Positions 41,111 to 51,400 of a stretch of DNA of 64,000 bases are shown one piece after another. The DNA is from an alpha proteobacterium BAL199. Lineage in GTDB: Bacteria > Pseudomonadota > Alphaproteobacteria > Thalassobaculales > Thalassobaculaceae. The notes beneath the pieces are model-generated. The model saw nothing but the letters and a program-made list of their open reading frames with translations, was not told the origin of the DNA and made no database searches. The stretch covers positions 112,609 to 176,608 of the forward strand of contig ABHC01000012.1 of assembly GCA_000171835.1 (NCBI GenBank). Reading direction: 5' to 3'. Position numbers and translations under genes: made by a program. Each line of letters starts with the position of its first letter. The first letter of the stretch is position 1.

Positions 41111-41946
41111 GCGAGAATGCTCCGGCCACTCACATGCACGGCCAGCGCGACCAGTGGCAAAACAGCGATCTGCCCGTCGACCCGATCAAGCACACCGCCG
41201 TGCCCGGGAATGATGCGACCGGAATCCTTCACCCGAAACATGCGCTTTACCGCCGATTCCATCAGGTCCCCAATCTGTGCCACGACGGCCAGAAGTGCCG
41301 CGATCGGAGCCAGCCCCCAGGGATTGACGCCCTCAACCACGGCGGACGCGACCAATGCCCCCGACACGGCGGCAACCACACCGCCCGCGAGGCCGGCCCA
41401 AGTCTTAGAAGGACTGACCGACGGCATCAACTTCGGCCCGCCTATCGTCCGACCGGCGGCATACGCACCGACATCAGTCAGCACCACGGTCGCCAAGGCC
41501 CAGATCACGGTCTCAAGCCCGAGCGGTGGATTGTTTCGAAGCCATAATATCGCGATACCGGGCATGGCGACGCTGATGATCGCCACCGCCAACCACGGTG
41601 CCCGCGGCACCTTCATGAATCGACCGGCGATGATAAGACCTAGCGCCCAGGCAACCGCAACCGCAACGCCTTCGTAGGGTCCGCGCATCAGCATCCAGGC
41701 AAGTGCAATCGCCGATCCGGCCAGGACGAGGCTGCGCGCCAGAGTACGACCGGGTCGCTCGGCGACCAGACTGCCCCACTCCCACGCCATCAGCCCGCAG
41801 ACCATCGCGACGCCGAGCTGAAACGCTGGTCCCCCAGCGAACACGGTAGCGGCCGCGGCCGGGACCATCACCATTGACGACACCACGCGCAACCGTAGGT
41901 CGCTTCTGGCGGGAATGCCGGTTCGATGGCTTGCGTCGTCCTTCAT
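41104..41946 (-). CDS. cdsA: Phosphatidate cytidylyltransferase
   Basis: 280 aa integral membrane protein with several helices. The C-terminal signature is [14 protein letters not shown] ... [19 protein letters not shown], where the Asp residues bind metal. It forms CDP-diacylglycerol, the branch point of phospholipid synthesis. The ATG overlaps the uppS stop as ATGA, which fixes the start; 32 in-frame codons upstream lie within uppS. Confidence 0.95.
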   Translation of the reverse strand: MKDDASHRTGIPARSDLRLRVVSSMVMVPAAAATVFAGGPAFQLGVAMVCGLMAWEWGSLVAERPGRTLARSLVLAGSAIALAWMLMRGPYEGVAVAVAWALGLIIAGRFMKVPRAPWLAVAIISVAMPGIAILWLRNNPPLGLETVIWALATVVLTDVGAYAAGRTIGGPKLMPSVSPSKTWAGLAGGVVAAVSGALVASAVVEGVNPWGLAPIAALLAVVAQIGDLMESAVKRMFRVKDSGRIIPGHGGVLDRVDGQIAVLPLVALAVHVSGRSILAW

Positions 41947-42689
41947 CCACCACCCTGCCCGGTTGCGCGCCCGAAACGACGGTCGCGACGGGCGAACTCG
42001 TCCAATGCCTCCTCCAGGTGCTGCAGCCCGAAATCCGGCCACAGCACATCCAGAAACACGAACTCAGCATAGGCAATCTGCCAAAGCAGAAAGTTCGAGA
42101 TCCGCTTTTCGCCGCTCGTTCGGATCAGCAGGTCTGGATCCGGCAGATCGGCAGTATACAGGCGGGATGCTACCACGGTCTCGTCGATCGCGGTGGGATC
42201 CAGTCGACCGGCCGCAACATCCTCGGCGATCCGACGGACCGCACCGGTCAATTCCCGGCGTCCGCCATAGCTGAGAGCGATGGTCAGGACCATGCGGGTG
42301 TTGCCAGCGGTCAGGCGTTCACCGTTCTCGATCAGCGTAACGATATCGTCGGAGAACAGGGTGCGGTCGCCGATTACCCGGAACCGGATGCCATCCTTGT
42401 GGAGTTCGGCGATTTCGCGGCGCAGGTAGAACCGCAGCAACTCCATCAGATCGCCGATCTCCTGGGCCGGACGGCTCCAGTTCTCGGACGAAAAGCCGAA
42501 CAACGTCAGGTACCCAACACCGAGTTCACAAGCAGCCTGGACCGTGCGTTTGACCGCCTTCGCGCCTTCCCGATGGCCAAAGCTGCGCGGCATGCCGCGA
42601 GCCCGCGCCCAGCGACCGTTGCCGTCCATGATGATGGCAACGTGCAGGGGACGGTCACCCTCCCCGAACTGCGGCGCGGCATCCACCAT
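41943..42689 (-). CDS. uppS: Isoprenyl (undecaprenyl) diphosphate synthase
   Basis: 248 aa. It shows the cis-prenyltransferase motifs IIMDGNGRWA (about 19-28, catalytic Asp), LFGFSSENWSRP (about 63-74) and DLLIRTSGEKRISNFL. It makes the undecaprenyl carrier lipid for cell-wall and LPS precursors. 4 bp lie between frr and uppS, and uppS overlaps cdsA. Confidence 0.96.
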   Translation of the reverse strand: MVDAAPQFGEGDRPLHVAIIMDGNGRWARARGMPRSFGHREGAKAVKRTVQAACELGVGYLTLFGFSSENWSRPAQEIGDLMELLRFYLRREIAELHKDGIRFRVIGDRTLFSDDIVTLIENGERLTAGNTRMVLTIALSYGGRRELTGAVRRIAEDVAAGRLDPTAIDETVVASRLYTADLPDPDLLIRTSGEKRISNFLLWQIAYAEFVFLDVLWPDFGLQHLEEALDEFARRDRRFGRATGQGGG

Positions 42690-42692
42690 GGA

Positions 42693-43250
42693 TCAGACCT
42701 GCATGATGTCCTTTTCCTTGGACGCCAGCGCCTCGTCGATGGCCTTGACGTGCTTGTCCGTCTGCTCCTGGATCTCGTCCTCATAGAGCCGGCGCTCGTC
42801 CTGGCTGACGTCCCCGTCTTTCTCCGCCTTCTTCAGATGATCCATGCCGTCGCGGCGGACATTGCGGACCGCCACACGAGCGCTTTCCGCGTACTTCGAC
42901 GCGACCTTGACCAATTCGGTCCGGCGCTCCTCCGACAGATCCGGCAGTGGCACACGGATGAGTTGGCCGTCCGACTGCGGGTTCAGGCCGAGATCGGACT
43001 CCCTGATCGCTTTCTCCACCGCCTTCGACATCGCCCGGTCCCAGACCTGGACCGAGATCATCCGAGGTTCCGGAACGCTGATCGTTGCCACCTGATTCAG
43101 CGGCATCCGGCTGCCATAGGCCTCCACATGGATTGGCTCCAGCAGGCTGGCCGACGCTCGACCGGTCCGCAAACCCGAAAACTCGGCTCTGAGCGCAACC
43201 ACCGCACCGTCCATACGCCGCTCGATATCATCGAGATCGAGGTCCGCCAT
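42693..43250 (-). CDS. frr: Ribosome recycling factor
   Basis: 185 aa, standard length. Markers are [20 protein letters not shown] (about 27-46) and the central [14 protein letters not shown]. It splits post-termination ribosomes with EF-G. It follows pyrH by 5 bp, within the rpsB-tsf-pyrH-frr set. Confidence 0.97.
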   Translation of the reverse strand: MADLDLDDIERRMDGAVVALRAEFSGLRTGRASASLLEPIHVEAYGSRMPLNQVATISVPEPRMISVQVWDRAMSKAVEKAIRESDLGLNPQSDGQLIRVPLPDLSEERRTELVKVASKYAESARVAVRNVRRDGMDHLKKAEKDGDVSQDERRLYEDEIQEQTDKHVKAIDEALASKEKDIMQV

Positions 43251-43255
43251 GTCCC

Positions 43256-43996
43256 CTACTCCGCTATGATCGTGAATCGCCCCTTGCCCCGAACCACATC
43301 GGCAAACGCGCCGTTATTGTGGATCGAGAAGACAAGGATCGGAATATCGTTCTCGCGCGCCAGCGAGATTGCCGACGCATCCATGACCTTCAAGTCGCGC
43401 CGCAGCACGTCCATATAGGTCAGTCGCTCATACCGCTTGGCGTCGGGAACCTTCATCGGGTCGGCGTCGTAGACGCCGTCGACCTTTGTCGCCTTGAGAA
43501 GGGCCTTGCACCCCATCTCGGACGCGCGCAACGCGGCGGCGGTATCGGTCGTGAAGAACGGATTGCCGGTACCGGAGGCGAAGATCACCACGCGGCCCTT
43601 TTCCATGTGCCGCATCGCGCGACGACGGATATACGGCTCGCACACGGCCGCGATCGGCAGGGCCGACAACACGCGGGTCGGAATGTTCCGCCGCTCCAGG
43701 GCGCTTTGCATGGCCAGCGAGTTCATCACCGTGGCCAGCATGCCCATGTAGTCGCCGGTCGCCCGTTCCATGCCGGACGCGGCCGACGATATGCCTCGGA
43801 AGATGTTGCCTCCGCCGATGACGAGGCAAACCTCGACACCGGACGAATGAACCGACTCGATCTCGCCGGCTACCCGGTCGACCATTTCGGGGTCAATCCC
43901 GTAGGCGAGGCTGCCCATCAGCGCCTCGCCCGAGATCTTCAGCAACACCCGGGAGAACGGTCCGGGTGTTGCTGGTTGGTCAGTGCTGGAGCCCAT
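43256..43996 (-). CDS. pyrH: Uridylate kinase
   Basis: 246 aa amino-acid-kinase fold. [12 protein letters not shown] (about 18-29), [10 protein letters not shown] and the Thr/Asp-rich [12 protein letters not shown] segments mark bacterial UMP kinase. It makes UDP for all pyrimidine nucleotides. 45 bp after tsf. Confidence 0.97.
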   Translation of the reverse strand: MGSSTDQPATPGPFSRVLLKISGEALMGSLAYGIDPEMVDRVAGEIESVHSSGVEVCLVIGGGNIFRGISSAASGMERATGDYMGMLATVMNSLAMQSALERRNIPTRVLSALPIAAVCEPYIRRRAMRHMEKGRVVIFASGTGNPFFTTDTAAALRASEMGCKALLKATKVDGVYDADPMKVPDAKRYERLTYMDVLRRDLKVMDASAISLARENDIPILVFSIHNNGAFADVVRGKGRFTIIAE

Positions 43997-44041
43997 CGCC
44001 CTTGTCCCTCCGGTCGCCGGCGTGTCCGCTCCTGTTCTACA

Positions 44042-44962
44042 TCAACCGGCGAGCGCTGCCACTTCCGCCGCGAAGTCGGTCTGCTCTTTTTCGATGCCTT
44101 CGCCGAGTTGGAGACGCGCGAAGGCCTTCAAGGTAACCGGAGCACCGACATCCTTGGCCGCAGCTTCGACCACCTTCTTGACCGGGGTCTCGCCGTCGAT
44201 CACGAACGCCTGCTCCAGCAGGACGACTTCTTGATAGAACTTGCGGACCCGGCCATCGACCATCTTCTCAATGATGTTATCCGGCTTGCCTGATGCACGT
44301 GCCTGTTCAACCAGCACCGCCCGCTCGCGTTCCACCAGCGCCGGATCGAGATCGTCGGTCGACAGGCTCTGCGGAGCCGCAGCCGCAATGTGCATGGCGA
44401 TCTGCTTGCCGAGATCAGCCAGCTTCGCCTTGTCGCCCGTCGACTCCAGCGCCACCAGGACGCCGATCTTGCCGAGGCCCGGACGAACCGCGTTGTGGAC
44501 ATAAGGGACCACCACGCCGTCGCTGACCGACAGCGCGACCGCACGACGGATCGACATGTTCTCGCCGATCGTCGCAATGTTGTGAGTCAACTGTTCGCCA
44601 ACCGTGCGACCGGTACCCGGATAGGCGACCGACTTCAGGGCTTCGACGTCGGCGCCGTTACTCAGCACCAGAGCCGTCACCGTCTCAGCGAATGCCTGGA
44701 ATCCGTCATTGCGAGCGACGAAGTCGGTCTCGGCGTTAACCTCGGCGACCGCACCCTTGGTGCCGTCGACCACGACACCGACCAGACCCTCGGCCGCGAC
44801 ACGTCCAGATTTCTTGGCCGCTGCCGCAAGTCCCTTGGTGCGAAGCCAGTCGACGGCGGCCTCCATGTCACCATTGGTCTCGTTCAGCGCCTTCTTGCAA
44901 TCCATCATGCCGGCGCCGGTCTTCTCGCGCAGTTCCTTCACAAGGGCTGCCGTAACCGCCAT
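44042..44962 (-). CDS. tsf: Elongation factor Ts
   Basis: 306 aa. The N-terminal UBA-like domain has [16 protein letters not shown] (about 10-25), and the EF-Tu contact motif is [14 protein letters not shown] (about 78-91). It exchanges GDP for GTP on EF-Tu. 86 bp after rpsB. Confidence 0.97.
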   Translation of the reverse strand: MAVTAALVKELREKTGAGMMDCKKALNETNGDMEAAVDWLRTKGLAAAAKKSGRVAAEGLVGVVVDGTKGAVAEVNAETDFVARNDGFQAFAETVTALVLSNGADVEALKSVAYPGTGRTVGEQLTHNIATIGENMSIRRAVALSVSDGVVVPYVHNAVRPGLGKIGVLVALESTGDKAKLADLGKQIAMHIAAAAPQSLSTDDLDPALVERERAVLVEQARASGKPDNIIEKMVDGRVRKFYQEVVLLEQAFVIDGETPVKKVVEAAAKDVGAPVTLKAFARLQLGEGIEKEQTDFAAEVAALAG

Positions 44963-45048
44963 CGTTCTGTTCCTCGTCGTTCGAATTGGGCGACGGCGCC
45001 GACCTTGGGGCCGGCGCCGTACTCAGTCTCAATGCTCAGACCCAGCGC

Positions 45049-45879
45049 TCAGGCGCTGGCCGGCTCCACAACCGCGGCTTCCGCAGCCGGCTTCACTTCT
45101 TCTTCGGCTGCACCGACAACTTCGGCTTCCAGCGCCGGTTCCGACGGAGCTTCGGCGCTCTCGCCGACATCGTCGCCCGAAGCCATCATCTCGGCCTGCA
45201 GACCGTCAAGCACGGCGCTCGCGATCAGGTCGCAATACGTGGCAACCGCCCGCATCGCATCATCGTTGCCGGGAATGCCGTACTGCACGCCGTCGGGGCT
45301 GGAGTTGCTGTCGAGCACGGCCACCACCGGGATGCCGAGCTTATTAGCCTCCTGGATCGCCAAAGCCTCCTTGTTCGTGTCGATCACGAACAAGATGTCC
45401 GGCAGGCCGCCCATCTCCTTGATCCCGCCGAGCGCGCGCTCCAGCTTTTCCCGCTCACGGGTCAGGCCAAGAGTTTCCTTCTTGGTGAGACCCAGGCTTT
45501 CCGGCGAGTCCAGCAGGTCCTCAAGGTCGCGCAGACGCTTGATCGAATGCGAAATCGTCTTCCAGTTGGTCAGCATGCCGCCGAGCCAACGGTGATTCAC
45601 GAAGTACTGGCCCGAACGCTTGGCCGCCTCGGCAACCATGTCGGAAGCCTGACGCTTGGTGCCGACGAACAGCACCCGGCCGCCCTTGGCGGTCGTGTCG
45701 CGCACCGCCTGCAGCGCGCGGTGCAGCATCGGCACGGTCTGGCGCAGGTCGAGAATGTGCACGTTGTTGCGCACGCCGAAGATGTACGATTCCATCTTCG
45801 GGTTCCAGCGGCGGGTATGGTGACCGAAGTGCACGCCGGCTTCGAGGAGCTGACGCATAGTGAATGCGGGTAGAGCCAT
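45049..45879 (-). CDS. rpsB: 30S ribosomal protein S2
   Basis: 276 aa. The core (about 1-230) is typical: [30 protein letters not shown] and [14 protein letters not shown]-terminal tail of about 45 residues rich in Glu, Ala and Pro extends beyond the common length; such tails are frequent in alphaproteobacteria. GAGG lies 6 nt before the ATG. It is the first gene of the long minus-strand cluster and has a hairpin in its leader. Confidence 0.97.
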   Translation of the reverse strand: MALPAFTMRQLLEAGVHFGHHTRRWNPKMESYIFGVRNNVHILDLRQTVPMLHRALQAVRDTTAKGGRVLFVGTKRQASDMVAEAAKRSGQYFVNHRWLGGMLTNWKTISHSIKRLRDLEDLLDSPESLGLTKKETLGLTREREKLERALGGIKEMGGLPDILFVIDTNKEALAIQEANKLGIPVVAVLDSNSSPDGVQYGIPGNDDAMRAVATYCDLIASAVLDGLQAEMMASGDDVGESAEAPSEPALEAEVVGAAEEEVKPAAEAAVVEPASA

Positions 45880-45920
45880 GGTAAACCTCACGTTTTCCGG
45901 TTTCGCCTCCACGGGTCTTG

Positions 45921-45939
45921 GTCGAGGCGACGCCTCGAC
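45921..45939 (-). promoter_or_regulatory. Hairpin in the rpsB leader
   Basis: GTCGAGGC and GCCTCGAC form a perfect 8-bp stem with a 3-nt loop, 41 nt upstream of the rpsB start. No T-run follows, so it is not a terminator. rpsB leaders in other bacteria bind S2 for autoregulation; this may be the local counterpart. Confidence 0.4.
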
Positions 45940-46060
45940 ACCGGAGCGACGGCTTACGGTCGATACAAATCGGCCGAAAGCAACCGCGGGCCCGTGTGCG
46001 GGATTGAGCGGGCGCCTATCTACTCCGGCCAGCCGGATTTGGCAAGCATCCGGCCGCTCC

Positions 46061-46402
46061 ATGACTACGGCGGCTCGCTTGGCCGCAGCCCTGCTTGTGC
46101 AGTGCGGGACTGCTCAAGCCAGTGATCTTGGGGAGCGCATCGCCGAAACCCTGTGCTACCCGACGAGCACGACGGTCATGCAACTGAGCAGCGACGAAGA
46201 GGCAGTATATCAAGCAACCAAACGGATCGACGGTAGCCATCGCGACACTGAGGGGCCGGATGCCAGAGCCTGGTTCAGCAAAACCAGCACCGGCGCCGCC
46301 TGCCGAAGGCCGGCGAACTGGCAACTCACCCTATTCTTCTGTGCCGTTGTGTCACACGCCGATGGCGTTCTGACCAAGGCCCGACCGCGCTTGTGCTCGT
46401 GA
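46061..46402 (+). CDS. Possible small secreted protein (doubtful)
   Basis: 113 codons. The N-terminus ([18 protein letters not shown], residues 3-20) resembles a short signal peptide with an Ala-x-Ala cleavage site, followed by a Cys-containing region of no recognised family. There is no ribosome site upstream, and it lies opposite the presumed rpsB promoter region. Codon third positions are less G+C-rich than in neighbours. It may be chance. Confidence 0.2.
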   Translation: MTTAARLAAALLVQCGTAQASDLGERIAETLCYPTSTTVMQLSSDEEAVYQATKRIDGSHRDTEGPDARAWFSKTSTGAACRRPANWQLTLFFCAVVSHADGVLTKARPRLCS

Positions 46403-46450
46403 TCACGAGCCTGTCGAGCGGATCGTTCATGTCGATTCTTCAACAGTACG

Positions 46451-46749
46451 CTAGCTCTTGGTCCATCGCAGTGGCTTGCTGACCATGCGCTTAATGGCGC
46501 CCTTCGCCTCCAGGTCGAGTTGAACGCACTTCATCCACCAACCTGCTTTGGCACCACCAGGAAACAACTCACCGGACAGATGCGGGATAACTGCTTCCTT
46601 CAATTCCTTTGCGTTGAGCCCTGGTGGGACCGTGGGCAGGACACGAAGCATTGCCGTGCGCATGTCTTGGTATTTTTGCGCATCGACACGCTCCTTCTTG
46701 CCTGGATGATTGAGTTTTCGACTTCGATCTTGTCGTTTGAGGCAACCAA
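46451..46749 (-). pseudogene. DUF6958-like small protein gene with a one-base frameshift
   Basis: The downstream frame (46711-46451) encodes NHPGKKERVDAQKYQDMRTA onward to LFPGGAKAGWWMKCVQLDLE and ends PLRWTKS, which resembles the DUF6958 family. The expected N-terminal part, KIEVEN, is in another frame directly upstream (46749-46714) and starts at a TTG with GGAGG 5 nt before it. The two join as GAAAAC-TC-AATCATCC at about 46712-46713, where one base is missing. Either the gene is recently broken, or a base was lost in sequencing. An ATG at 46663 could give a 70-aa truncated product. Function of the family is unknown. Confidence 0.6.
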
Positions 46750-46874
46750 TCGATCCTCCGTCTCACCCGGGACTAACGTCCGTCGATCAGCCACGCTCGC
46801 ATCGTCGAGACCGCCGGCCCGAACGACAGCGCGACCGCCGCGAAGGTTGAGCCGCATCACCCTTCAATCGCCTG

Positions 46875-48401
46875 CTATGCTGTCGGCGTCCAGGCCGCCT
46901 CCGGATCAAGCGGATAAACCGGGCGAGGCAGGCCCTTCCAGTCGAAGTTGCCGAGATTTGGTGACGTCAGTCCCGGCACGTCGACCTCGCGGATTCGCTC
47001 GGGCGGGAACAGATGCTCGAATCCGGCGCGGAAATGGCCCCGCGACTTCACCACCACCGACCGAGCTCCGGCAACGTCAACGCCGAACGCCTCGAAGAAC
47101 TCGGTGGACAGGCACTGCTGGCGCTTGCTGATCACCACCAAGGTCACGCCGTCGAGCGCGATCACCGCCGTGGCGCCGGTATCGACCGACTTGCCGGCGA
47201 CCATGCCGTGCCGTCCGACAAACCGCCCGTCGTGCAGGTGCACCACGCGAGCGTCCCACGACAGCGGTTCGGAGAAACGTGCGGTCTCTCGTGTGTTCAG
47301 CTTGGCGTGGAATTGGTTTCCCTCTCCCACCGACCGCGCCTGCTCCACCAGAACCGGGTCGAAGAACACCCCGGCGATACACCCGTGAACACCCGCCTTC
47401 AGGAGCGCCGCCAATATGTAGGTGGTGTTGCCACGTCCGCCGCCGCCGGGATTATCGGCGGGGTCGGCGAACAGCAGCGACGGCGCCATCGGGTCGATAC
47501 CCACCGATCGCGCCTGCGCTACCGCGTCGTCGAGGGCGATCATGCGCGGCACGTAGCGATGCCGGTCAGCCCACCCGGCCTTCGCCAGGCTCATCGCCAG
47601 CGACTTGGCGTGTTGCGCGTCGTTGCGGGTCGTCACGATCACGGTCATGCCGTTCTTCGGCGTATCCGCAAACGCGAATCCGGACAGGATGGTGACGTTC
47701 ATCACCCGGTCGTCGACCTTGGTCTGCCCGAGCCGGATCAGGTCGCCATACGGATGGCCCTCGGCGGTCAGCTGTGTGACCGATGGCGCCACTATCGGCA
47801 GGCGCACCCGGTATGAAGTCGCGATGACGCCATCCATCAGTTCGCCCAGCACCCGAGCCGCTTCCTGCCCGCGCGCGTAGATGTCGACATGCGGATTGGT
47901 GCGGTACCCGATCATCACATCGACGCTGTCCATCATCACGTCGGAGACATTGGAGTGCAGATCGAGGGTCGCGACGACCGGCACATCCGGCCCGACGACC
48001 CGCCGTACCAGCGCGAACACCTCGCCGTCCGGATCGTGCGTGTGCGTGGCGGTCGCACCGCCGTGTTCAGCGACATAGACGCCATCGAGCGCCCCGCCCG
48101 CCCTCAGTCCTTCTTCGAACTCCGTGAGCAGTTCCTTGAAGAAACCCTCCTCGACCGGCCCAGCGGGTTGGGACGACGCGTGGACGATCGGAACTGGCTG
48201 CCAGCGCTTCGCACCGTACAACCGGTCCATTTCGGCATAGAAGCCCGAAACTCCAGCGTAGATGGCCGGAGTCTCGGCACGCGCCTGGGCAGTAATCTCT
48301 TCGCCGCGATAGTATCCGCGCTGCTCGAAGTCCCATCGGGCGCACGGCGCCGCAAAAGCGTTGCTCTCTAGCGAGAAGCCCAGGATTGCGATGCGTTTCA
48401 T
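46875..48401 (-). CDS. M81 family metallopeptidase (MlrC-like)
   Basis: 508 aa. The N-terminal domain (DUF1485) begins RIAILGFSLESNAFA and has the metal-site segments AEHGGATATHTHDPDGE and TLDLHSNVSD. The C-terminal domain has FADPADNPGGGGRGNTTYIL. MlrC of the microcystin pathway cleaves a linear tetrapeptide; relatives are common in soil and marine alphaproteobacteria and likely act on other small peptides or amides. GGGAG lies 7 nt before the chosen ATG. It follows dnaE by 82 bp on the same strand. Confidence 0.88.
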   Translation of the reverse strand: MKRIAILGFSLESNAFAAPCARWDFEQRGYYRGEEITAQARAETPAIYAGVSGFYAEMDRLYGAKRWQPVPIVHASSQPAGPVEEGFFKELLTEFEEGLRAGGALDGVYVAEHGGATATHTHDPDGEVFALVRRVVGPDVPVVATLDLHSNVSDVMMDSVDVMIGYRTNPHVDIYARGQEAARVLGELMDGVIATSYRVRLPIVAPSVTQLTAEGHPYGDLIRLGQTKVDDRVMNVTILSGFAFADTPKNGMTVIVTTRNDAQHAKSLAMSLAKAGWADRHRYVPRMIALDDAVAQARSVGIDPMAPSLLFADPADNPGGGGRGNTTYILAALLKAGVHGCIAGVFFDPVLVEQARSVGEGNQFHAKLNTRETARFSEPLSWDARVVHLHDGRFVGRHGMVAGKSVDTGATAVIALDGVTLVVISKRQQCLSTEFFEAFGVDVAGARSVVVKSRGHFRAGFEHLFPPERIREVDVPGLTSPNLGNFDWKGLPRPVYPLDPEAAWTPTA

Positions 48402-48483
48402 TGGATGTCTCCCGGCAGCAGGAAGGTCGAGCCTGCCACGGGCCGGCCGCATGCGGAACCTGCATCATAGAGATGGTTGTCGT

Positions 48484-51400
48484 TCAGAGCTCCCGTACGA
48501 AATCGATGCCCGGAATCGCCTTCACCGCACCACGCAATTGGCTCGACACCTTGTAGGCCTCCGGCAGCACGATGCCGACATCACCCTCGCCGGTCGGCAC
48601 GACGACGCGAATGCGCCCACGCCCGCGGCCCTCCTGGGCAATCAGCGAGCGCAACGGCTCCAGCGCACGGGTGTCTCGAACGTGAATCTCCAATCCGGCG
48701 GCGGTCTGTTCGACCGCCTTGTCGAGCGGCTCCATACGGGACGCGAGCAGCCGCATAGCATCGTCTTCGATTCGAGCGTCGGCTTTCACCAGCAAGGGAA
48801 TGCCGGCGTCCAGCAACTCCCGGCAAGACGCCAGCACTTCGGAGAACAGCGTCACCTCGAACACGCCGGTGCGATCGGTGAGTTGCACAAACGCGAAACG
48901 ATTGCCCGACTTGGATGTCCGGATCTGCTTGCCAACTACGATACCCGCCAAGGTCAGGCGTGTTGATCCGCCCTTGGCGCGGGTCTCGGCGAACGCTCGG
49001 TCGGACGGGACCACGCTCAACCGACCCAGCGACTCGGCATAGGCGTCCAGTGGATGCGCCGACAGATAGAAGCCGAGGGCGTCGAACTCCTCCTTCAGCC
49101 GCTCCATCGGCGGCCAGTCCGGTCGGTCCTTCAGCCGCAGGCGGGTCGGTTCGCGACCGCCGTCGACGGCAAACAGGTTGACCTGGCTCGAGCCCCGTTC
49201 ACTGGCGGCGGCGCTGACATGCCGAACCACGGTCTCCAGGCTCTCAAACAACTCCGCCCGGTTCGGATGCAGGCCGTCGAAAGCACCGGCTTTGACCAGA
49301 TTCTCCAGCAGGCGCTTGTTGACCTGCTGCGGATCGGCGCGATCGGCGAAGTCCCCGAGTGATTTGAATGCCCGGTCGGCGTCGCGGGCCGACACCAGCG
49401 CGTCCATGGCTGCACCGCCAACATTCTTGACCGCCGCAAGCGCGTAGCGGATCGCCATGGTGCCGTCCGGCATCCGCTCAACCGCGAAATCGCGGCGCGA
49501 CCGGTTGATATCGGGCGGCAGCAGCGGGATCCGCAGCTTCTGCAGTTCCTGACGGAAGGTGTTGAGCTTGTCGGTGTTGCCCATGTCGTAGGTCATGGAC
49601 GCCGCCAGGAACTCGACCGGGTGGTTGGCCTTGAGATAGGCGGTCTGATACGCGACCAGCGCATACGCTGCGGCATGGCTCTTGTTGAAGCCGTAGCCCG
49701 CAAAAGCCGCGATCTGGTCGAAGATGCCGCTGGCCTGTCCCTGATCGACGCCGTTGTCGACCGCGCCGGACACGAACCGCTCCCGCTGGGCGTCCATCTC
49801 CTCCTTGATCTTCTTGCCCATCGCCCGGCGCAGCAAATCGGCGCCGCCGAGCGTGTAGCCGGACAGCAGCTGGGCCGCCTGCTGGACCTGCTCCTGGTAG
49901 ATCATGATCCCGAAGGTCTCGTTCAGAACCGGTTCCAGCTTCGGATGCATGTAGTCGGGTTGCTCGTCGCCATGCTTGCAGGCGATGTATTTCGGGATGT
50001 TGGCCATCGGTCCCGGCCGGTACAGGGCGACCAGCGCGATAATGTCCTCGAACCGGTCAGGGCGCAGGCGTCGTAGCACGTCGCGCATGCCCGAACTTTC
50101 AAGCTGGAACACCCCGGTGCTCTCGCCCCTGGCCAACATCGTATAAGTCGCTTCGTCTTCCAGCGGGATCTTTGCCAGATCCAGGGCGATGCCGCCTTCC
50201 TTCAACAGATCGACGGCGCGTTGCAGCACCGTCAGGGTCTTCAGGCCCAGGAAATCGAACTTCACCAGACCGGCCGGCTCCACCCACTTCATGTTGAACT
50301 GGGTCACCGGCATGTCCGAGCGCGGATCGCGGTACAGCGGCACCAACTCCGACAGTGGCCGATCGCCGATCACCACGCCGGCGGCGTGGGTCGAGGAATT
50401 GCGATACATTCCCTCTAGCTGAAGCGCGATCCGGATCAGGTTCGCGACGTTCTCGTCGGCGTTGCGCTGGCGGCGCAGTTCCTCCTCGGTGGTCACCGCC
50501 TGCGCCAGGGTCACCGGGTTGGCCGGGTTGTTCGGCACCAGCTTGCAGATCCGGTCGACCTGGCCGTAGGGCATCTCCAGCACCCGGCCCACATCCCGCA
50601 GCGCGGCGCGGGCCTGCAGCTTGCCGAACGTGATGATCTGCGCGACTCGGTCGCGACCGTACTTATCCTGAACGTAGCGGATGACCTCGTCCCGCCGGTC
50701 CTGGCAGAAGTCGATGTCAAAGTCCGGCATGGATACCCGTTCAGGGTTCAGGAACCGTTCGAACAGGAGCCCCCAGCGCAACGGATCGAGGTCGGTGATT
50801 AGCAGCGAATACGCGACCAGCGACCCGGCACCCGACCCACGGCCCGGTCCGACCGGGATGTTCTGGGCTTTTGCCCACTTGATGAAATCCGAGACGATCA
50901 GGAAGTACCCGGGAAATCCCATCTGCTCGATGACGCCGAGTTCCATCGCCAGTCGATCCCAGTACGGCCTGGTAATCTCCGCGTGCTTGTCATCCGGGGT
51001 CTCTGCGGAAAGGACATGGGCGTCGAGCCGGGCCCGCAATCCGGCCTCTGCCTGGGCCCGCAGTTCTTCCGCCTCCGAACGGCCGCCCTCCGTCTCAAAG
51101 CGTGGCAGAATCGGGTCGAGCTTGCGCGGCATGTAGGCACAGCGCCGGGCAACCACGACGGTGTTGTCGACCGCCTCCGGCAGGTCGGCGAACAACTCGC
51201 GCATCTCTTGCGACGATTTGAAGCGGTGGTGCGGCGTCAACCGGCGACGCTTCGGATTGCCGATCGTCGTGCTCCCGGCGATGCACAGCAGCACGTCCTG
51301 CGCCTCGTGCATGTCCTCGTCGGCGAAGAACACTTCATTGGTCGCCACCAGAGGGATCTTCCGGGCGTAGGCAAGGTCGATCAGCCGTCCCTCGATCCGG

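Larger units (their letters stand above)
45880..46450. other. Gene-poor stretch upstream of rpsB
   Basis: About 570 bp between rpsB and the broken DUF6958-like gene. It must contain the rpsB promoter and leader. Apart from the leader hairpin and one doubtful plus-strand frame (46061-46402), I see nothing in it. Confidence 0.5.

Noticed and set aside
41874..43418. 514-codon open frame opposite uppS, frr and pyrH
   Set aside because: It spans several well-identified genes on the other strand and has no recognisable domain.
46700..46720. Programmed frameshifting in the DUF6958-like gene
   Set aside because: No X-XXY-YYZ slippery heptamer and no clear downstream hairpin; loss of one base is simpler.
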